Assembly: GCF_947495315.1 (NCBI RefSeq)
Contig: NZ_CANLYD010000007.1
Span: 186,001-250,000, forward strand
Length of the DNA: 64,000 bases
Direction of reading: 5' to 3'
Source of the DNA: an uncultured Aquimarina sp.
Lineage (GTDB): Bacteria > Bacteroidota > Bacteroidia > Flavobacteriales > Flavobacteriaceae
The translations under genes and the position numbers were made by a program. Below are positions 8,932 through 18,913 of the stretch, piece after piece (the first letter of the stretch is position 1; the number at the start of each line of letters is the position of its first letter). Below the pieces are notes generated by a model. That model saw nothing but the letters and a program-made list of their open reading frames with translations. It had not been told where the DNA came from and did not search any database.

Positions 8932-11900
8932 TGTTTAATGTGATTAGTAAATAATCCTTATTTACAAAATTAATAATATTTAATCCTCTAACCGACTTCT
9001 GACTCAAATTAATATGCAACTCTTGGGCTTCAATCAAAGAAGTATCTCCTTTCATTATTGCACCGGCAAAACCATCAAATCTACCGTGATAAGGAATCAC
9101 TCCAAAATAATTGCCTGCCATAAACACTTTTTCCTTTCCGTCTTTATTAAAATCATATTTTAACATCGCCATAATTGGGGCTAATTGAAGAGAATCCTCA
9201 AAAGGAACAAACACAAATGTCCCTTTTTCATTTTTCAAATAGCCAGAGGCTAATTGATGTACTTCTAACAGCTCAGCGCTCTGTAATGCTGTTTTCCCAA
9301 AAACTTCTTCCACCGTTTTACCCGCAAAACTTTTGTATGTAGTAAACTTTTTCTTTAGATAGTTTAACTGACCGGACAATTCATCTAAACCCAATGCGGT
9401 ATAGTATTTTCCGTTTTTAGGTAATGTCAAAATTGTTTCTGTTTTATTATTGTTATCAAAATCAGAATAATATAATCTTAACGGAAACTCTGAAGAAGCA
9501 ATAAGTTTAGAGTTCAATCCGAAGTTACCTAACAGATAATCAATATCACCATCATTATCAACATCAAAATCTATAATGGATTGCCAAAGCCCCTTTAATT
9601 CTGTTTCAGAAACTTTATTTGTAACATCAATTAGATTTCCGTTATTATTTTTAAAAAAACGTGGTGACATCCATTCTCCTATTACAATCAAATCTTTTAC
9701 TGTATCATTGTCAAAATCACTCCAGAGGGCATCAGTAACCATTCCTACTTGTTGAATCTCCTGGTTTTCTTTTATGGTAAATTTTCCATTATTGTTGATC
9801 AAGAGATACGAATTTGGGATCTTACCAAAATCATTAGAAACGGCATAACTTCCAACAAAAAGATCAAGATCTCCATCAGCATCTATATCAAACGGTTTAA
9901 TTACTGATTCGTGCTCATTTAGTTCCGGAAAATCACTTTTAGACAAACCTGCATCTGAGTTTATATATAATCTATCCACCAACTCCTTAGATGTCCCAAA
10001 AAACTCTCCTCCAGAAGATGCAACTAGCAAATCTTTTTTACCATCACTATTTAAATCCTCTATAATTGCAGCTACGTCTTCCTTTTTTTTATCAGTATTA
10101 AGAAATTCTGATTCCAGTTGTTTAAAACCCGAATCGGTTTGGATATATATTTGAGATGCTTCAAGTTTAGAACTCCCAAAGAAAACATCGTCTTTTCCAT
10201 CTCCATTTAGATCCCCTATCACAGTAGCTGGTCCTCGATCCGAAATTTTATAGGGTATTAATTTTTGACGATTAAAATCCGTATAATTATTCTCTTTATG
10301 TATATACTGCAATCCAGGAATGGAATCTACTTTTTTAAACCATCCCTTATTTTTAGGAAATAGTTCTTCATAATTTACGGCATTTCTTTTGTGCAATAAT
10401 TTAATCGTTAAGGTTTGATTTGTTGCGATATTTTCCGCAATCTGAATCGTATTGTCAGGCCATATAATTTTTAGCGAATCTATAGTTGCAATAGTATCAT
10501 ATCCAAAATGAATCATAGGTTCTGAAGAAGACTGGAAACCCCTAGAAGTAAATAACTGCTTGTACTGTGCTATTCCTTGATGGTAGGATATTACTTTGGT
10601 TCCTATTCCTAGTTTATTTTTGTCTTTGAAATCAAATTTCAGTTTTAAAAACCTACTTTTCTTATTTGTTTTGTTCTTATAGAAAGATACTGGCGCATTG
10701 ATATTGTTTGTCATAATATCTAGATCTCCATCATTGTCAAAATCAGCATAAGCACTTCCTGTAGAGGCTGTGTTTTCTATCGGGAGCCAGCTGGAAGATT
10801 TATCTACAAAGCTAATCTCTTTACCTCCTCTAAAAATACAATTTTGCACCTTGCCGGAAGGCATCATATTTAATGCCTCATTATCTACTAACTTTTTAGT
10901 GTTTAGTTTTTCTTGTATTTTTTCATTAGAAATATATTTAATATAGTCCAGATCGTTAGGGCGTTTTGGAATTCCATTAGATATAAATACATCTTGTTCT
11001 CCATCTTGATCATAATCTGCAAACAATGCAGACCAACTCCAATCGGTAGCTGCTAAACCACTTAGCAAAGCGGTTTCAGCAAAATAATCCCCTTGATTGA
11101 TCTGAAGCATATTACGAGCATACTGATAGTGGTACCCTAATCGATTGATACGCATTTGTAACATATCTACCGTTTCATCTCCAGCAGAAGCTTTCAGCAC
11201 TGTTTCATCATCGGGAGTCATATCTAATGTAATTATATCTGCATATCCATCGTGATTAATATCAGCGACATCATTACCCATTGAGAAACGGCTGGTATGG
11301 CCAAAACTTTCCTTGAGAGATTCACTAAAAGTGCCATCACCATTATTGATATAATAATAATCATCTTCGTGAAAATCATTACTCACATAAATATCTATAT
11401 ATCCGTCATTATTAAAATCTGCTGTTGCTATCCCAAGACCATATCCATTTCCTCCACCAAAAATTCCTGCTTCTGCACTAACATCGGTAAATACATCTCC
11501 ATCATTACGAAGTAATTTATCACCACTTTCCGAGCTTCTTTTATTTCTAAGCGCAGCTCTGCCAAAAGAATTCTGAGTATGGATTGCGTGATTTAATAAA
11601 TACATGTCCAAATCTCCATCATTATCGTAATCAAAGAATGCTGCTGAAGTGGTATAGTTCTGAAAATCTAATCCATAATCCGAAGCTTTCTCTGTAAATG
11701 TATTATCACCATTATTAATAAATAATTCATTTTTACCTTTTAACCCCTGAAGCCCAACAACCGCACAAACATAAATATCCAGATATCCATCTCCGTTAAT
11801 ATCTGTCATTACAGTTCCTGTATTCCAATCAGAATTTCCTGCTACTCCTGCTTTATCCGTAATGTCTTCGAATTGAAAGTTTCCTTTATTGAGGTAAAGT

Positions 11901-12163
11901 TTATTCTTGCCTTGATTAGAAGTAAAAAACACATCCACTAAATCATCCTTATTAATATCTCCCACCGCGACTCCAGCTCCATTATAGTAATACAGATAAT
12001 CAAGAATATTTAATTCTTCAGTTGGAGTCAGTGTATTCTGAAACTTGATATTAGTAATCTCTGAAGTTATTTTGTCAAATAATTCACCTTGGTGTGCGTT
12101 TTGTTTTTTACACCCAGATACAAGCAACAGCCCCAATGTTAATATGATTATATTCTTGATCAT
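8897..12163 (-). CDS. FG-GAP/VCBS repeat lipoprotein with ASPIC/UnbV domain (paralogue 3)
   Basis: A 1088-residue surface lipoprotein (lipobox LLLVSGC, Cys18). The N-terminal ~480 residues contain repeated DxDxDG-type calcium loops of a beta-propeller (INGDGYLDIYVC, DNDGDLDMYLL, NHDGYADIITLD). An ASPIC/UnbV-like segment lies near residues 515-590 (GFQSSSEPMIHFGYD then IIWPDN). A second FG-GAP half follows (LNGDGKDDVFFGSS, DADGDLDLFVGSY). This matches the CRTAC1-like architecture. Enzymatic activity is not expected; a ligand-binding or scaffolding role at the outer surface is an inference. It is the third of three tandem paralogues, 22 bp after paralogue 2. Confidence 0.9.
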   Translation of the reverse strand: MIKNIIILTLGLLLVSGCKKQNAHQGELFDKITSEITNIKFQNTLTPTEELNILDYLYYYNGAGVAVGDINKDDLVDVFFTSNQGKNKLYLNKGNFQFEDITDKAGVAGNSDWNTGTVMTDINGDGYLDIYVCAVVGLQGLKGKNELFINNGDNTFTEKASDYGLDFQNYTTSAAFFDYDNDGDLDMYLLNHAIHTQNSFGRAALRNKRSSESGDKLLRNDGDVFTDVSAEAGIFGGGNGYGLGIATADFNNDGYIDIYVSNDFHEDDYYYINNGDGTFSESLKESFGHTSRFSMGNDVADINHDGYADIITLDMTPDDETVLKASAGDETVDMLQMRINRLGYHYQYARNMLQINQGDYFAETALLSGLAATDWSWSALFADYDQDGEQDVFISNGIPKRPNDLDYIKYISNEKIQEKLNTKKLVDNEALNMMPSGKVQNCIFRGGKEISFVDKSSSWLPIENTASTGSAYADFDNDGDLDIMTNNINAPVSFYKNKTNKKSRFLKLKFDFKDKNKLGIGTKVISYHQGIAQYKQLFTSRGFQSSSEPMIHFGYDTIATIDSLKIIWPDNTIQIAENIATNQTLTIKLLHKRNAVNYEELFPKNKGWFKKVDSIPGLQYIHKENNYTDFNRQKLIPYKISDRGPATVIGDLNGDGKDDVFFGSSKLEASQIYIQTDSGFKQLESEFLNTDKKKEDVAAIIEDLNSDGKKDLLVASSGGEFFGTSKELVDRLYINSDAGLSKSDFPELNEHESVIKPFDIDADGDLDLFVGSYAVSNDFGKIPNSYLLINNNGKFTIKENQEIQQVGMVTDALWSDFDNDTVKDLIVIGEWMSPRFFKNNNGNLIDVTNKVSETELKGLWQSIIDFDVDNDGDIDYLLGNFGLNSKLIASSEFPLRLYYSDFDNNNKTETILTLPKNGKYYTALGLDELSGQLNYLKKKFTTYKSFAGKTVEEVFGKTALQSAELLEVHQLASGYLKNEKGTFVFVPFEDSLQLAPIMAMLKYDFNKDGKEKVFMAGNYFGVIPYHGRFDGFAGAIMKGDTSLIEAQELHINLSQKSVRGLNIINFVNKDYLLITLNNGKAEIYEMLQ

Positions 12164-12185
12164 TCTTATGAAATCTATTCTTAGG

Positions 12186-15100
12186 CTATTTATTGTCTAC
12201 TTTAAATATTTTTGGAGCTTTATTATTAATGCCAACAAGCAAATATTTTTCTCCAGATTTATTTTTCATCCAACGCATGACTCTCACCTCATCCTCTACC
12301 AAAAATCCTGATGATTTTTGATCCTTATAATTTCCTTTACCATCCCCTAGCAAGACGTTTCCGCGACTAGCATCTAATCTGGAGAATTGAGGCTTAAAAT
12401 TATAGTTGTTACCCGCTACGATAAGATCCAAGTAGCCGTCTTTATTTATATCTTCCGTTTCAATATCACAGATACAGGATAATTGTACCTCTCTTGGAAG
12501 TTCTTTGATCTCAAAAGTATTATCCCCATTATTGTATGCTATTAAGCTTGCAAAGTTATTTACCGTTTTAATGGTTGTATTATCTAAAATTTCTTTAGAA
12601 AACAATTCATCAATTGACTTGGTGGCATATTCAGAAAATTTAAGGTTTTGCTTCTTCAAAACATTAATTTGCGCCGTTATTTCATTCTTTAAATGTATTG
12701 GCATGTCTTTGCCATCTATCGTCTGTGTAACAATTTGTTCTACGGTTCCGTTATTATCAAAATCGTTGATATACATCTTGGATGGTGTTTCTTTAGTACA
12801 TTGGTAAATAGCGTTCAATCCTCTATTACCAAGTACCAAATCTACATCTCCATCATTATCAAGATCCGTAGCTTCTACTGTATTAAACCAACCGGAAACT
12901 TCATCTAAATTTGTTTTTATCTGATTTAATGAATTTCCGTTATTAAGAAAAACTTTTGGAGACATCCATTCACCAACAAGAATTAAATCTTTTTTACTAT
13001 CTCCATCCATATCTTGCCAGGCGGCATCAGTGATCATTCCGGTGTTTTTAGTTTCAGCAGCTTTATTACTAGTTACATCTATAAAATTACCTTTACCATC
13101 GTTTTCCAGTAAATAACTTTGTGGAGAAACTCCGTATGTACCAATGATACTATGACTTCCAACAAATATGTCAATATCTCCATCCTGATCATAATCATAA
13201 GGAGCCAACGCAGATATATTAGTAATTGTTGGTAAAATAATTTCTCCTCTAGAAAAATATCCTCTTCCATCATTTATATAACTTCTAACTCCAGTTTTAG
13301 CACCTTTAAAATTTCCTCCTGAACCTATAATTAAATCAATGTCTTGATCTCCATCAATATCTTCAAAAATAGCGACGGTATCTTCAAAAAAGGTTTCTGT
13401 TTCGAATTTGGATAATGTTAGTTCACCTCTTCCATTCTGATAATATAACTTACCAGGTTGATCATAGGCTCCACCGATAAAAACATCTTCATTACCGTCT
13501 CCGTTAATATCAGCAATTGCCATCGCCGGACCTTCTCTGGATTGCATTTTGTATATCAACCCTTCATAATTGAAATCTACATATGGATCTTCTTTATGAT
13601 GATCTAAGGTGTTTTCAATTTCTTCAAAATAGGTATCATTTTTTTCTGAGAGATACTTATACTCCTGATCCGCATCTTTATGACTCAACGTTATTTTCTT
13701 ATTTACTATAACATCTTTAATTAATTGCGATTTTCCATCTGGATAAATAACCCGAAGAGAATCTACTTTATTTCTCTTACCAAGACCGATGGTCATTATA
13801 TAATCTATTGATGATTGAAAACCTCTTGTAGGGATTAATTCTTGGATTAACGTTTCATTGTTAATATATGTCTCGACAATACTACCTATGGCAAAAGTAT
13901 TTTTAGCATCTCCATTAATCTTAATTTTCAGATAGTTATTATTTTCCTGCTCGCTATTATTCCGATAAATAGCAGCTGGCATGTTAAAATTATTAACTAT
14001 AAGATCTAAATCCCCATCATTATCCAGATCTCCATAAGCAGATCCATTAGAAAAAGTTGGCTCTTCGAAACCCCAAGATTTTGTTACATCAGAAAAACTT
14101 AGATCTCCATTATTTTTAAAGGCATAATTAGAAATTGGTGTGGAAGGCATTTTATTAATAATAGAATCTACTTCTTCTTTTTTACCGGTTAAAGTCATTT
14201 TCTGAATGATATCATTGGCAAAAAAGTTCATAAAATCCATATTAGTGAGATCATGATAAATTCCATTGCTTACATAAATATCACGATAGCCATCATTATC
14301 CATATCAAATAACAGTGCTCCCCAACTCCAATCTGTTTTGGCAACACCGCTATAAAAAGCGATTTCAGAAAACGTATTATCACCATGATTAAGCTGAAGG
14401 GAATTCTGCATATACTGATTATAAAAATCTCTGCTTTTCTTTAATTGATAGACATCATAACTTTCGAAAGAACTGGTTTCTTTTAATCGCTGATCATCCT
14501 CAGGTAACATATCAGTTACAAAAATTTCTGGATATCCATCATTATTGATATCTGCCATATCTGCTCCCATAGAGGAAATACTAAGATGCTTTACCCAATC
14601 CTTAATTTCTTCATTAAACGTTCCATCACCCTGATTAATATAGAGGTAATCTCTTTCATAAAAATCATTAGACACATAAATATCCGGAAGCAGATCTTTA
14701 TTAACATCTCCTATCGTTACTCCTAATCCAAAACCAATTAGGCTTCCGAATATCCCTGAAGTTTCACTTACGTCTGTAAATACACCATCATCGTTTCTGA
14801 GTAACTTATCTCCTCCTCCTTTTAAAATTTCGGGGATATCCCAATCTTTTGCTCTAAGGTTACGTTTATTTACATAACCTAGACTACTTACTGGAATAAA
14901 ACTGTTATTAAGTATATATACATCCAGATCTCCATCTTTGTCATAATCAAAAAATGCCGCGTGGGTTGTAAATCCACTATCGGCCAGATTATACTCTGCT
15001 GCTTTTTCTGTAAACGTTATGGCTCCCGAACTTGCCGAAGGACCGTTATTTATAAAAAGTTCATTTTTCTGATCATCTCCTTTTACATTACCCGCGTTAC

Positions 15101-15512
15101 AGACATAAATATCCAATAATCCATCCGCATTGACATCCACCATGACTACTCCCGTGGACCAAGAATTCTTTCCCGTTGTGTTGGAAGATTTAGAAATATC
15201 TTCAAATGTGAAATTTCCTTTATTGAGATATAGTTTATTTTCTTTTCTATTGGCAGTTAAATACACATCAGGTAAACCATCATTATTTATATCACCAATA
15301 GCTACACCGCCTCCATTATAGAAATTCCTATAGGTAAAAATATTGAAGTCTTTTTCATTATCTACCTGATTGATGAAATCAATATTTGTCTTTGCAGGAG
15401 TTAGTTTGGTAAACAAAGTATTCCTTTGCTCTACTGGTTTTTGTTCTATTTTTTCTTCCCCACAGGAAAAAAATAGTAGTAATATAAGACCGCTATATAG
15501 GAACTTATTCAT
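12186..15512 (-). CDS. FG-GAP/VCBS repeat lipoprotein with ASPIC/UnbV domain (paralogue 2)
   Basis: A 1108-residue lipoprotein (LLLFFSC, Cys17) of the same layout as its neighbours. It has an N-terminal propeller with calcium loops (VNADGLLDIYVC, DKDGDLDVYIL, DNDGYRDIYVSNG), a middle UnbV-like segment (TRGFQSSIDYIMTIGLG, RVIYPDGK) and a C-terminal propeller half (INGDGNEDVFIGG, DQDGDIDIFVGS). Its start overlaps the end of paralogue 1 by 8 bp, showing tight coupling. Its N-terminus (CGEEKIEQ) is more acidic than those of the other two copies, which may affect surface sorting. Function is inferred as a surface or secreted binding partner of the SusCD transporter; this is not demonstrated. Confidence 0.9.
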   Translation of the reverse strand: MNKFLYSGLILLLFFSCGEEKIEQKPVEQRNTLFTKLTPAKTNIDFINQVDNEKDFNIFTYRNFYNGGGVAIGDINNDGLPDVYLTANRKENKLYLNKGNFTFEDISKSSNTTGKNSWSTGVVMVDVNADGLLDIYVCNAGNVKGDDQKNELFINNGPSASSGAITFTEKAAEYNLADSGFTTHAAFFDYDKDGDLDVYILNNSFIPVSSLGYVNKRNLRAKDWDIPEILKGGGDKLLRNDDGVFTDVSETSGIFGSLIGFGLGVTIGDVNKDLLPDIYVSNDFYERDYLYINQGDGTFNEEIKDWVKHLSISSMGADMADINNDGYPEIFVTDMLPEDDQRLKETSSFESYDVYQLKKSRDFYNQYMQNSLQLNHGDNTFSEIAFYSGVAKTDWSWGALLFDMDNDGYRDIYVSNGIYHDLTNMDFMNFFANDIIQKMTLTGKKEEVDSIINKMPSTPISNYAFKNNGDLSFSDVTKSWGFEEPTFSNGSAYGDLDNDGDLDLIVNNFNMPAAIYRNNSEQENNNYLKIKINGDAKNTFAIGSIVETYINNETLIQELIPTRGFQSSIDYIMTIGLGKRNKVDSLRVIYPDGKSQLIKDVIVNKKITLSHKDADQEYKYLSEKNDTYFEEIENTLDHHKEDPYVDFNYEGLIYKMQSREGPAMAIADINGDGNEDVFIGGAYDQPGKLYYQNGRGELTLSKFETETFFEDTVAIFEDIDGDQDIDLIIGSGGNFKGAKTGVRSYINDGRGYFSRGEIILPTITNISALAPYDYDQDGDIDIFVGSHSIIGTYGVSPQSYLLENDGKGNFIDVTSNKAAETKNTGMITDAAWQDMDGDSKKDLILVGEWMSPKVFLNNGNSLNQIKTNLDEVSGWFNTVEATDLDNDGDVDLVLGNRGLNAIYQCTKETPSKMYINDFDNNGTVEQIVTQTIDGKDMPIHLKNEITAQINVLKKQNLKFSEYATKSIDELFSKEILDNTTIKTVNNFASLIAYNNGDNTFEIKELPREVQLSCICDIETEDINKDGYLDLIVAGNNYNFKPQFSRLDASRGNVLLGDGKGNYKDQKSSGFLVEDEVRVMRWMKNKSGEKYLLVGINNKAPKIFKVDNK

Positions 15513-18500
15513 GCTTCTTTTTTATTTTTTTAACAACTTGGATACTGTCATTATTAATACCAAACAGAAAATATTCCTCTTCTTTAATCTTGATTGTTTT
15601 AATAGATCTTAAGGCTCCATTAACCTTCAAATCCGTGTTTTTAAAGCTTACAAAGCTTCCTTCTTTATCATTTAAGAGCACAACCCCGTAAGATGCATCT
15701 AATCTACTTAATTGTGTGCTGATCTCATAGGTATTACCGCCGAGAATTATGTCAGGATATTGATCATCATTTATATCATGAATTAATATATCATGAACAG
15801 AAGATACTTGTGCCTCCCAAGGAAAATCATGCATAGTAAAATCAAGATTGCCTTTGTTTTCAAAATATATCGTCTTAAGCGTAAATACTTGTTTTTTCTC
15901 TGCTTGATCAATTTTTCCTTTTGAAAAATAATCTTTGAAATTGGCTTCGGAAAATGCTTTATATGATAAGAACTTTTTATTGAGTTGTGGTATTTGTTTA
16001 GTTAATTCATCTTTGGTTGCAATTGGTGTTTCTCTTCCTTGATAAAAATAGGTTACAATTGGATCTACTTTACCATTATCATCAAAATCATTAAGATATA
16101 ACTGAATTGGTTCTTCTTCTGAAGCTTTAAGACGACTATTAAGTCCCCAATTACCAGCAACAATATCTACATCTCCATCTTGATCCATATCATGAACTAC
16201 AATACAATTCCACCAACCGTTTGTATTTTTTAAAGAAGGCACCATCTCTTTTTTAAAGCTTCCTTTTCTGTTATTCATTAGAATTGTTATTGGCATATAA
16301 TGTCCTGCCACTATTAAATCTTGATACCCGTCATTATTGACATCAATAAATTTAGCATCAAACACTTGTCCGATAGTATATAAATCTGGAGCATTGGTTT
16401 CGGTTATTTCTTTAAAAACACCTTTCCCATTATTCTGGAAAAGATAGTTTTTCGGAGACTTTCCATAAGATCCTGCAACACTATTACTTCCAATAAAAAC
16501 ATCCTGATCACCATCTTGATCGAAATCTGATGTAACAATTACTGAAGCATTCATTTTAATATCAGGAAAAGCACCTAGATTTACTTTAAACTGATCATTT
16601 TCATTAATGAAAAGCTTTGGACTTGTCTCATATCCAGAATAATTTTCATTACCTCCATAAATTGTAATCAGATCTAAATCACCATCAGCGTCTACATCAA
16701 AAAAATGCTGATCCACATCTTCATATTTCTTATATAATTCCAGATCGGGCTGTTCAATTTTATTGAATTTTCCCGATATTTCTTGTAAAAACAGTGTTCC
16801 TGCCTTAAATCTTCCCCCAGGAACAAAAACATCTTCCAGTCCATCTTTATTTACATCCTTTACAGATATATGAGGCCCTTCATTAGAAATTGCATAGGGC
16901 GCTAAGGGTTCTGTACTAAAGTCCTTAGTTTCATAATCTTGATGCTTAAATTTTATAGATAGAGAATCATTATCAAAAGTATACGAAAGTTTGCTAATAT
17001 TAAAGGCGGTGGTATAAAGATTATCCTTACTTAAGGTAATTGTTGTGTTTAATGTAATGTTCTTATACATAGATCTATCTCCGTCAGGCCATCTAATGCC
17101 AATAGAATCTACGCTGGAACTATTACTCAATCCAAAATGTAATATGGGTGAAACCGAAGATAAATATCCTTTGGTTGTATACACTTCTGAAGTTTGTAAA
17201 CCTTTATCAGTATAAATCGTTGCTTTAGCTCCAATAGCATTTAGGTTTTTTGCTGTTCCTTTCAGTTTTATTTTGATATAATTATTATGCTCCAAAGTAT
17301 CTACCTGATTTTGATACACAAAAGCATTTTCGTTAATGTTATTAGTTACAATATCCAAATCTCCATCATTATCTAAATCTGCATACACTGCACCATTGCT
17401 ATACGATGGCAAACTCTCTGACCACACATTAGAAACATCCTCGAAAGTCAAATCTCCGCTATTACGATAGAAATAATTTGTAGTTTTTTTATCAGGTAAT
17501 TCATCAATCAATGCTAAATCTTCTTTAGTCATTCCTTCATTGATACGCTTCTGAATATTATCATTAGCAATAAAGCTTATAAAATCCATATCATTGGTAG
17601 CTCCTTTTATTCCGTTAGAAATAAAAATGTCTTTAAAACCATCATTATCATAATCTGCTATTAATGGTGTCCAGCTCCATTCTGTTGCTGCAATCCCGGA
17701 AAAAAAAGCGATCTCGCTAAAGTTTTCATTCCCTCTGTTTAACTGTAAGGCATTTTGCATATACTGAGGTTGATATCCATTTTTAAGATATTGATTATAT
17801 ATTGTGAATCCATATTCGGTTCCGGATGATTTATACGTTGTTAAATCTTCTGGTAACATATCTAGCGATAAAATATCAGACCATCCATCATTATTAATAT
17901 CCGCAATATCAGCACCCATAGAAAAATGGGATGTATGCTGTATTGTTTTTAAACTTGAAGTAATAACTTCTTTAAAAGTACCATCGTTTTGATTGATATA
18001 TAAATAGTCATTTTCAAAAAAATCATTCCCAACATAAATATCAGGGTATCCATCATTATTAATATCGCTTGTAGCAATCCCTAAACCATATCCTATCGCT
18101 CCTTGAAAAATACCTGCTTCTCTGGTAACGTCTATATATTTATTGTCATCATTTCGATATAATCGATCCCCAGATAGAGAATCTATTTGTTTTCGTTTAA
18201 CCCCTCTTCCGTAGGTACGATTAGGATGAACTGAGTGATTTAAGAGATACATATCCAAATCACCATCAAGATCATAGTCAAAAAAGCTAGCTTGTGTAGA
18301 AAAACTAGATATATCAAGGTTGTATAAAGATGCTTCTTCTTTAAAAACAGGAATTCCTCCATCATCTAATCCTTGATTCACAAATAGTTTATTTTTCCCT
18401 TGTAACCCCTTATAATTTCCAACTTTGCATAGATATATGTCTTGCAACCCATCGTGATTAATGTCAACTATAGTAATGCCAGTAGACCATCCGTCTTGAT

Positions 18501-18825
18501 CTTTAAGAATATTCGCAGTAGCCTCTTTGAATTGAAAATTCTTTTGATTGATATATAGTTCATTCTCATGTTGATTAGAAACAAAATACAAATCTTCCCA
18601 ACCATCATTATTAAAATCTCCAACACCTACACCGGCTCCATTATAATAATAGAGATATGTAAGTATATTAAGATCTGGAGTGTCTTCTAGTTTATTTTTA
18701 AAAGAAATTCCTGTCTCTTTTTCTGATAAAAGTTCAAAAAAGTGATTCTCTTTATTCTTTTTACACGAGATTAAGATAATTGTGAACAGTACACCTAAAC
18801 TAATATTTTTAAAGTAATTTATCAA
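15505..18825 (-). CDS. FG-GAP/VCBS repeat lipoprotein with ASPIC/UnbV domain (paralogue 1)
   Basis: A 1106-residue lipoprotein (IILISC, Cys21). It is the first of three tandem genes downstream of susD, separated from susD by 88 bp that contain a strong hairpin. Calcium-binding propeller loops are visible in both halves (FNNDGWEDLYFVS, DLDGDLDMYLLNH, DNDGDLDIVTNN; DVNKDGLEDVFVPGG, DQDGDQDVFIGS). An ASPIC/UnbV-like region lies near 515-580 (TTKGYLSSVSPILHFGL, IRWPDGD). All three copies share block order and length, so they come from duplication, but they have diverged well beyond recent copies. They may recognise different ligands or form one complex. Confidence 0.9.
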   Translation of the reverse strand: MINYFKNISLGVLFTIILISCKKNKENHFFELLSEKETGISFKNKLEDTPDLNILTYLYYYNGAGVGVGDFNNDGWEDLYFVSNQHENELYINQKNFQFKEATANILKDQDGWSTGITIVDINHDGLQDIYLCKVGNYKGLQGKNKLFVNQGLDDGGIPVFKEEASLYNLDISSFSTQASFFDYDLDGDLDMYLLNHSVHPNRTYGRGVKRKQIDSLSGDRLYRNDDNKYIDVTREAGIFQGAIGYGLGIATSDINNDGYPDIYVGNDFFENDYLYINQNDGTFKEVITSSLKTIQHTSHFSMGADIADINNDGWSDILSLDMLPEDLTTYKSSGTEYGFTIYNQYLKNGYQPQYMQNALQLNRGNENFSEIAFFSGIAATEWSWTPLIADYDNDGFKDIFISNGIKGATNDMDFISFIANDNIQKRINEGMTKEDLALIDELPDKKTTNYFYRNSGDLTFEDVSNVWSESLPSYSNGAVYADLDNDGDLDIVTNNINENAFVYQNQVDTLEHNNYIKIKLKGTAKNLNAIGAKATIYTDKGLQTSEVYTTKGYLSSVSPILHFGLSNSSSVDSIGIRWPDGDRSMYKNITLNTTITLSKDNLYTTAFNISKLSYTFDNDSLSIKFKHQDYETKDFSTEPLAPYAISNEGPHISVKDVNKDGLEDVFVPGGRFKAGTLFLQEISGKFNKIEQPDLELYKKYEDVDQHFFDVDADGDLDLITIYGGNENYSGYETSPKLFINENDQFKVNLGAFPDIKMNASVIVTSDFDQDGDQDVFIGSNSVAGSYGKSPKNYLFQNNGKGVFKEITETNAPDLYTIGQVFDAKFIDVNNDGYQDLIVAGHYMPITILMNNRKGSFKKEMVPSLKNTNGWWNCIVVHDMDQDGDVDIVAGNWGLNSRLKASEEEPIQLYLNDFDDNGKVDPIVTYFYQGRETPIATKDELTKQIPQLNKKFLSYKAFSEANFKDYFSKGKIDQAEKKQVFTLKTIYFENKGNLDFTMHDFPWEAQVSSVHDILIHDINDDQYPDIILGGNTYEISTQLSRLDASYGVVLLNDKEGSFVSFKNTDLKVNGALRSIKTIKIKEEEYFLFGINNDSIQVVKKIKKKHE

Positions 18826-18854
18826 TTATAAGTATAATTTAGAATACATTAATT

Positions 18855-18887
18855 AACAGAGCCCTTCAATACTTGAAGGGCTCTGTT
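18855..18887 (-). promoter_or_regulatory. Strong intercistronic hairpin after susD
   Basis: A perfect 15-bp inverted repeat, AACAGAGCCCTTCAA / TTGAAGGGCTCTGTT, with a 3-nt loop lies 26 bp downstream of the susD stop and 29 bp before the first FG-GAP gene. On the transcribed strand it is followed by AATTAATG rather than a T run. It is therefore better read as a 3'-end stabiliser, processing site or partial terminator than as a full terminator. It would allow susCD mRNA to exceed that of the downstream genes. Confidence 0.8.
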
Positions 18888-18913
18888 CTAACAAATCTTA
18901 GCAATTTATTATG

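Noticed and set aside
13079..13273. 64-residue frame within FG-GAP paralogue 2
   Set aside because: Shadow frame inside a long gene with strong repeat structure; no independent support.
8897..18825. FG-GAP genes as one gene split by frameshifts
   Set aside because: Each has its own start, signal peptide, lipobox and full domain set, so they are separate genes.
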